From positions 62,001-126,000 of the forward strand of contig JALLLS010000038.1 of the NCBI GenBank assembly GCA_025094145.1: a stretch of DNA of 64,000 nt, in the 5' to 3' direction. Source of the DNA: Spinellus fusiger. Its lineage: Eukaryota > Mucoromycota > Mucoromycetes > Mucorales > Phycomycetaceae. Positions 57,776 to 64,000 of the stretch are shown here, piece by piece. A model generated the notes under the pieces. That model did no database searches. It was not told the origin of the DNA and worked only from the letters and a program-made list of their open reading frames with translations. A program made the position numbers and the translations under genes. Within the stretch, counting starts at the first letter, position 1. The number at the start of each line of letters is the position of its first letter.

Positions 57776-59002
57776 TATGAATATTTTTGTTTACCCACTA
57801 TGTTTTCTACTTTGCTCTTCTTGTCCTTAGCAGAACTACCCCCCTCCAAGATGACAACATTGTTGTCATTGTTAGAGTACAGGCAGCTCAAACAGTCTGG
57901 AATAAGACTCTTATAACCAGGAAGGTAAATACAATCAAAACGATAGGCAAAGATACATTCCCACCACCCTAGCATAAGTGCATTAGGTGTTTCCTGAGCA
58001 TTAAGGTATATCAGGCTTTTGTGTTCTGTATGTAAGGTAAATGTATAAACAACAGCCAGTAGTTCTTGCTTAGTAGTACTGTAATTTCTTTCAGATACAG
58101 AAAGTTTATGTGAGACCATAGCAATATACTTTGTCACCATCAATGACTTGATAAAGCATGCCACCAATACCAGTTATTGAGGCATCTGTAGCCACATGAA
58201 AACGATAGTGTAAGTCAGGTGGGGATATGACAGGTGCATTGGCCAAGGCAATCTGAAGATTATAGAAAGCCTTCTCATGACGTTTGGTCCAACAATCTTT
58301 AAGGCTGCCCAAATTACAAAGATCATCCAATGGTGCAGCAATATCCAAGAAAGATGGAATTACTGACCAAAAGAAGTTCATAAAGCCAAGATAGCATTGG
58401 ATCATTTTTCTGGTGGTAGGAATAGGCCATGTATGAGCATTTGCCACTTTGCGAGGATCAGGTAGAAGCTGACCATTGATTAGAGACCAACCCAAAATGT
58501 GTATGCTATGCTGAGCAAATACAATTTTATCAGGGTTCAGTACCAGGTTAGCTTGTGTTAGGCAACTGATAACTGTAACCACACACTCAGTATGATATGA
58601 GAGTGGTGGATAGGTACTGATTACAATATCATCAATGTAAACATTGATGTAGGGTAAATCTTCAAATAAATTTGTAAGGACCCATTGAACTACATTGCCT
58701 ACAAAAGTGATACCAAAACAAGCCTTTATAAAACGGAATTGTCTGTTTGTATAAGGACAATTAAAGGATAACTTTTCCCTGTCTTCTTCTGTGACCAAGA
58801 AGCTTGTAAAACAAGAGTGAATGTCTAGTATAGTGTGAATTGGAGCTGCACCAATACGTTGATGGATAGAAGATATAAGTGGTAGCTGTTGTCTATCATT
58901 GACTATGAGAAGTTGATTTACAAGACAAACATCACAAACAATTCTGGGTTTATCATAGGAAGGATTACCCTGAAAATCTTTCTTCTTTACTACTAGCAAC
59001 AC
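57776..59002 (-). pseudogene. Gypsy reverse transcriptase and RNase H
   Basis: Open from 59002 to 58106 and, shifted, 58167 to about 57776. It shows NVYIDDIVIST (the YxDD active site), a GQLLPDPRKV-type connection region, the RNase H Asp in HVATDASITGIGGMLY, and TTKQELLAVVY. The link to the upstream protease piece is frame-shifted near 58.98 kb and seems to lack part of the RT N-terminus. Confidence 0.88.
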
Positions 59003-61022
59003 ATCCCGGTTTAGTTTTTAAATGAATAATAGCACCTGGTAAATTGCAGTATGTATTACTCATGTCTATCTGTGAATTCTTTTGTAACAATTCATTGACT
59101 TTGTTGAGCATGGGTTGACATTCATTTTTATCACCAAAAGGATCATTATTAGGTTTGATAAAATCAGGATCTATTGGATCTGGCTTCTTTGGTCCAGCAC
59201 TATCAAAGTGAGAGCTGACCAATCCAGTGATGCCAATATTCAATTGATGCAAGGTATCCATACCAAGACAAATAGGAACATTTTCATGAGAAAAGAATGG
59301 AAACACTTCAAACGTGTGTGTTACAAGCAATTTATTACAGAGCACATTTATCTTAATGGAGCCTAATCTTTTGTAAGTTGCACTACTGTAGGCAAGCTGC
59401 ACAACACCACTCTGCTCATTCAGAGGCTTGGTACCATGGGCTTCAAAGAAGGCTGGGACAACAGAAGAAAAGGATGCACCCATGTCAATGAGTGCATAGC
59501 ACTTGATATTTTCTACAATAACAGGAACAATTAATGAGTTAGATTTTAAACCAGGACATTTTGAGAATCTGTTATCAAACTTACATGCCTGTGCTTGCAT
59601 TGCCACCATCAGAAACTCCTTGTCTGACAACTCCATGTCAGTTGACAAGGGCACAATGGTAGGTGTGGCCTCTACATTTATAGACCTCTGCACCAGGGAT
59701 GGCCAATCCCTGGGTTTGCTGCCTGAGCATTTGTGCTCAGGTGTCCAGTCAGGTGCATGGCACTTGAAGCATGCACCTTTCTTGGCTCTGGGTTTACTCA
59801 CTCCTTCACTTGCTGCTGCCTTGCAGTCTTCAGTTTGGTGGGTATTTACTTGATGGTACAAGCAAAAGACATCACTACCTTTACAAACTTTGACTGCAGG
59901 GGACAAAGAAGAATACTTGGAGCATTTGACTCCCATATCCCTATCTTCATGGCTCATGGATTGCTTTGCAGTAGAGCCTCTACCTTCATATTCACCAAAA
60001 CAGTCAGCCACCTCTTGTGCTGTTTGGCAAATGAATTTTATGTCCTTTTTTTGCCAAGGGGTGCACTTCATGAGAGCCAGCCTCAAATCATGCTCAAACT
60101 TATCTGGTAATGCCTTCATGAAATGCTTCACCAACACATGTGTGTCAGTTACCCTAGCCTTTCTTCTTACTGCATTGAAGCAATCTATGAAAGAGGACAC
60201 AAATTCACCATCTCTTTTCCTCATGGTTTGCAATTTTTCTAAGGCAACATCCACCTGGTCACTATGGTTTCCACCATAGCATGCAGTATACACTTTCTTA
60301 GATGCATCCCATGTTTTGACAGTGGTAGACTTCTTGTATCTACCAAACCATTCAGCTTGACTGTTTGGTAGACACAAGGGAAGGAGACAAACCCAGTTTT
60401 GGTTCACATCTAAACTATATGAGCCCAAAACATTCTCAAAACTCCTATAGCAAGCAGGCAGATCTTCCAGGACAACTCTGGAAGCATCTGCCACCTTTCC
60501 CTGCCATTGGAAGTATGGCAGGTTTCTGGGTACAATACAACTTATATTGCCCCAAGTTAAAGGTGAGTTACTTTTTTGCACAACAGGAAGAGGATTTCTG
60601 CCCATGCTGGTAATCTGGGAATGCTGCTTTAGCTGTTCCCAAATGGCACCTACAGCGTGAAAGTCCTTTTTCACTTGCTCATACTCAAGGAATAGGAGAT
60701 CTGTCTCAGATACAACTCCTAGCCTATTTGCAACTTTCATTGTCAGAGCTGTGACTTTAGAGGCCAAGGCCATGTACAATCTATATATACTAGTGCTAGC
60801 CAAAACTAGACTACTGCACTCATTGTTTGTAGGACACACAACCAAAACCACTGGGGACTCCAACACAGATGCAGGGTGCTCCACCACAGACACAGGGGAA
60901 GACTCAAAATCCATGTTTTCCAAGAGGAAAGACAGACTAGCAGGGGACACAGGCTGGACACTCTCATTGAGCAAAACCTCAGAAAAGGGAGATAAGGGGG
61001 AAAGACCAGAGAAGGACAACAT
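58965..61022 (-). pseudogene. Gypsy Gag-protease, 685 codons open
   Basis: Starts MLSFSGLSPLSPFSE at 61022. The middle holds a capsid-like region (PNSQAEWFGRYKKS, VSSFIDCFNAVRRK). CFKCHAPDWTPEHKC is a zinc knuckle. The protease motif reads ALIDMGASFSSV, with Met where Thr or Ser is usual, compatible with a CpG-type transition. The frame ends near 58965, overlapping the RT frame. Confidence 0.85.
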
Positions 61023-61072
61023 GTTGGTTTTGTAAAATAAAAAAGTATCAAAAAAGATAGGATTAAAAAAAA

Positions 61073-61327
61073 TGCTAAATTCAAAAGGGAATTAATCAGA
61101 CTCAAAACAAGATACTTTTATTAAAACAATTTTGACATGTCTATTTATACTAAATAGACAAGTGGCTGTGTACTGAATATGATCTATTACTGTTTTAGGA
61201 CACTTGATAATAATGGCCTGTTCAGTAGACTATAATATGCAGTGTCTTAACTATGAATTACATTGTAGAAAGGAGACAACTTAATAATTGGTCTGTGACT
61301 GCTACTGTTGTCTTCATGATTACAAAA
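61073..61327 (-). mobile_element. 5' LTR of the gypsy element (LTR2)
   Basis: 255 bp. In element sense it carries TATTTAGTATAAATAG (TATA-like) and AATAAAAG. It has one substitution in the terminal GATTACAAAA compared with GATTACAACA elsewhere. Gag begins 51 bp inside. Confidence 0.9.
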
Positions 61328-62100
61328 AACACCTTCAGTTCCTTGCCAATGTGGCCACCCATCTGCCAATTGGGACCACTTTCTCACTTGCACATTTGTT
61401 GACCATGAATGCTCCACGTTCTTGTTCTTGTTCTTCCTAGTTCCTGCACCACCACAAGATGTTCATCCAATTGACTATTGTCTAAATTTTCTGCTCTGCA
61501 TGGTTAAGTCTTTTGTTAAATGGCAAGACCTTTGGCTCAGTTTGTTAATACTGCTGTAAGCCATTGATTGAGCCACGTCTACTCAAGACTTTAAGGTAGA
61601 GCCATCAGCTGGTAGCTTGCTCATTGAGGCTGCTGATGGGTGTGTTGAGCAGGAATGCCAATGCCGCCATAGAGTGCAAAGACTCCTGCAGCAACAGACA
61701 CTGTATCCTCACCTCTCCTCCAATCTCTCCTCTACCACCCATTCTTAACCCATTTAGCAAAGCCAGAAGCTGCTAATGTAGTTGCTGTATTTGTGTTCTC
61801 AGGATTGTCCAAGTTGCTCTAAGTATCCCTTGTTGGATTTCAAATCACCACAGGATGATGGTTATCTTTTTGGTGTCCTGGTTTCCTTGCTGACTTTATG
61901 GCCTTTTGGATGTCTATTCATAATTCTCATTTTACTATCATTTCCACTCATTTTCCATCATTTTTCTCTCATTGAGGTTTTATATTCTCTTTTCTTTCTG
62001 TCTCTTCTCTCTTTGCATTATTTTTTTCACTTATGTATTTGAAGTGCTTCAATGTTTATTCTTTTTTTTCAAACAATCTCATAGGGTGGCTAAAATGCCC
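61328..62100 (+). mobile_element. Second LINE family, C-terminal part right of the gypsy element, with 3' region
   Basis: Continues the frame cut at 55430: PSVPCQCGHPSANWDHFLTC, a Cys/His cluster typical of LINE ORF2 ends. Joining across the gypsy element gives an uninterrupted frame. Further downstream are stops and pyrimidine-rich sequence with no recognisable domain. Confidence 0.75.
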
Positions 62101-62363
62101 AATGCGCAAATAGCAACCAACACCCAAAAATAAAAATACTTTGAACTGTGTAATATAGCACAGCAATATTTTTTTTCTAGGTGGAGGCCAAAACCTTACA
62201 TTTTATTTGCTTGCATGTCACAGTGAGTGGTGCACACAAAAACCCCATTTTAGCAAGCTAAAAGGGAAGATAATATATAGATAGTTGAACTAAAGGAAAA
62301 ATAAAATAAAGGGATAATAAAATATAAAGGATAAGCTATACAAAGAAGAAAAAAAGAAACATT
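62101..62363. other. Spacer without recognised gene
   Basis: AT-rich and poly-T-bearing, with AAATAAAA near the border of the next LINE. Probably the 3' untranslated sequence of the minus-strand LINE that ends at 62364. Confidence 0.35.
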
Positions 62364-63330
62364 CTAAATGTCTGCTTCAGTTATAAACACAAGAATCAAC
62401 TTCTTGGCCATAGACTCAGCACAAACCACAGTGAAAAGAATATTGTCAAACACTAGTTGCCAGTGACACCTCCAGAGCACCAAGAGAATGCCTGATACCA
62501 CTTGATAGGGCTCCAGAGAAAGGGAAGCAGAGGTAGGAAAATTGAGACTGTAAATGGCCTCAAAAATGTCCAATAGGGTAGGACTCCTGCCAAAGAAACA
62601 CTCCCAGACTGAATTCCAAGTAGCTAACTTGACAGGGCAAGCAAAAAGAAAGTGAGCACTTGCATCTTCAGACACTTTACAGATCAGACAAAGAGCAGTG
62701 GAAAAAGAGTCAGGGATAAGCTGATATAGTAGCAAGCAACAAGAAAGTTTTGAGTACAGAGCTCTATACCAGACATTTTGAGCAGAGTGGTGGATATTCA
62801 TCTGCCAAAATAATCTCCAATTGCAATTAGTGAGAGGTGGTCTAAAGACAGGTAAGACATGCACTGAGGTAGCAATCTGTCTATAGAGATGAGGGCCAAG
62901 CTTGCTCAAGGGGCAATCCTCAGTATCTACACTGGAAATGAAAGGGCTCAAGTCCAAACAACCCACTCCTCAAGGTTCTGAAGAAAGACGCAGACCAGGA
63001 AGACAGTTGAGGACAAAGAATCCATGTAGTAGAAGACAACCACATAGGTGGGGATGACAGAAACAAGATACAAGACAAGAAAAAACTGTTACCTCAGAGG
63101 GTATACAATGCCAAATGCATTGAAGCACTTCATCAAAGACAAAGGCATCCACTGCACTCAGGCTACTGTAACCCTTTGAAGGCTTAAATTGATTGTCAGG
63201 TAAAGACCAAACAGCAGACAAAGGAAGAGAGAGACAAGTAGCAGATGACACTCTCTGATTTACTGGATGCTGTGGCAACTGGTCAAAGGCATTTATTAGT
63301 AAACCCAAAGGGTGTAAACCAGATGCAAGT
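62364..63330 (-). mobile_element. 5'-truncated L1-like LINE, ORF2 C-terminus
   Basis: Minus-strand open pieces 63308-62970 and 62966-62364 contain the zf-RVT-like region: AQNVWYRALYSKL, then CLICKVSEDASAHFLFACP. The same architecture ends the LINE at 38.4-38.77 kb (WWKALWGHLPPC, CLFCSDLVEDQDHFLFLC). The RT is missing. A one-frame break lies near 62968. Confidence 0.75.
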
Positions 63331-63364
63331 GCATAGGGGTGTAGGACTTAACAATATAAGTTTC

Positions 63365-63418
63365 TGTTGTAATCACAACAACAACAGTAACAGCCACAGA
63401 CTAATTATTAGGTTGTAT
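63365..63418 (+). mobile_element. 54-bp fragment of LTR2 start
   Basis: TGTTGTAATCACAACAACAA through ATTAGGTTGT matches the first bases of LTR2 in element sense. It is truncated, with no partner end. Confidence 0.6.
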
Positions 63419-63492
63419 AATGGTTGATCCATTCCAGACTTCCAAATTCACATGTCAATATTGTGACTAAACAAATTGACATATAGACAAAC

Positions 63493-64000
63493 ATGGCTCT
63501 TCCCAATAAAACTCCAGAAGGCACCCCTAAGTGACCACCATTGCCTACTACAACCACCACCACACCAACCACCAGGATTCTACCTATATCCTATGCCAGG
63601 GCTGCTCAAAAAAGTATCCCTACCACCTTCACTTCTGTGTGCACAGAGGTAGTCATTTCAGAGAAGGACCCACTTGCACTCCCCCATCAATGGCAGTTAG
63701 GCACCACTGCCCATTCAGTCTTCTACTCTGTGCCCACCAAAGACACTGTCTTCAGAAGACAGTTCTGGGATGCCTTGCATGCACTCTTCCCCCAAGAAAC
63801 TAACCACAGCATTAGTGTCCAGGAAAAGAATGGCAAGGAGACAGTGGAAGTCCACTTGCCCAACCAAGCTGCTTGCAAGCAAGCTATTTCTTCTCCCCTT
63901 GTCCTGAACAGCCCCTCTGTCTTTGCCTCTTCTGCCATGTCTACTGAAGACAAATTGTTGAAGGTGAATCTCACCAAGATTCCCTTTGGAAGCTACCTTG
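63493..64000 (+). pseudogene. L1-like LINE ORF1, start of a copy that leaves the window
   Basis: Starts MALPNKTPEGTPK and then has a stop at codon 14 (CGA- or CAA-type to TGA/TAA changes are usual in this region). The frame is open afterwards (ISYARAAQKSIPTTF, VEVHLPNQAACKQ, LLKVNLTKIPFGSYL) to the right edge. Homologous to the ORF1s at 23746, 29661 and 32465. Confidence 0.8.

Larger units (their letters stand above)
55431..61327 (-). mobile_element. Ty3/gypsy chromodomain element, degenerate, TSD AACAC
   Basis: The element reads leftwards from its 5' LTR (61327-61073) to a shortened 3' LTR (55526-55431). It is flanked by AACAC at 55426-55430 and 61328-61332. A purine tract (GAGAAGGGGC) precedes the 3' LTR. 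Gag with a CFKC...HKC knuckle, protease, RT, RNase H, integrase and C-terminal chromodomain occur in the normal order. Frame changes, stops and a solo LTR1 insertion make it inactive. Removal of the element restores an open LINE reading frame across the site. Confidence 0.92.

Noticed and set aside
59115..61035. + strand ORFs opposite the gypsy gag region
   Set aside because: Antisense shadows; no domain similarity.
1..64000. CRISPR arrays, bacterial operons, tRNA or rRNA genes
   Set aside because: No regular spacer array is present; the genes are intron-bearing eukaryotic ones. I saw no convincing T-loop/acceptor pattern by eye, though a tRNA scan was not possible.

Overview
The window is nuclear DNA of a filamentous fungus, most probably an early-diverging lineage of Mucoromycota/Mucorales type. 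The evidence is fungal-style short spliceosomal introns, a septin, a PKA regulatory subunit with the fungal layout, L1-like LINEs with CCHC-bearing ORF1, and a dispersed gene relic of a kind I associate with Mucoromycota. The species cannot be named from sequence alone.

Region 1 (1-23,250) is a compact gene island with normal CpG content. In order it holds: a DENN-domain Rab exchange factor (-, runs off the left edge); ALG2 (+); a coiled-coil septin (-); the PKA regulatory subunit (-); ribosomal protein eS26 (-); the NMD factor UPF3 (-); a tail-anchored acyl-CoA-binding protein (+); a very large fusion of fatty acyl-CoA reductase and glycerone-phosphate acyltransferase (-); and pyrroline-5-carboxylate reductase (-). 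Spliced models for ALG2, septin, PKA-R and P5CR sum exactly to whole codons. UPF3 is one base short, and the frame changes exactly at a GGGTTTG heptamer. The acyl-CoA-binding protein and the FAR-acyltransferase fusion are convergent neighbours and together look like an ether-lipid/peroxisome-related pair, although key catalytic residues are replaced in both halves of the fusion.

Region 2 (23,250-64,000) is almost entirely transposon DNA, strongly CpG-depleted, with no convincing intact host gene. It holds several L1-like LINE copies in both orientations, a second LINE family, a chromodomain Ty3/gypsy element, two 1,360-bp Tc1/mariner elements, a zinc-finger DNA-transposon-type gene, two families of solo LTRs, a decayed dispersed gene family member, and two islands of very AT-rich DNA (about 46.75-48.53 and 51.44-53.25 kb). 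Many insertions are nested and can be dated relative to each other by target-site duplications.

The most informative nested structure is at 32.4-38.9 kb. A LINE was hit by two solo LTRs in opposite orientation, and the roughly 0.73 kb between them was then inverted. The two target duplications are swapped between the LTRs, as such an inversion predicts.

The observations most worth following are the UPF3 frame change at a slippery heptamer, the FAR-acyltransferase fusion with replaced catalytic residues beside a tail-anchored acyl-CoA-binding protein, the LTR-mediated inversion, and the possibility that the AT-rich, LINE-rich half is pericentromeric.
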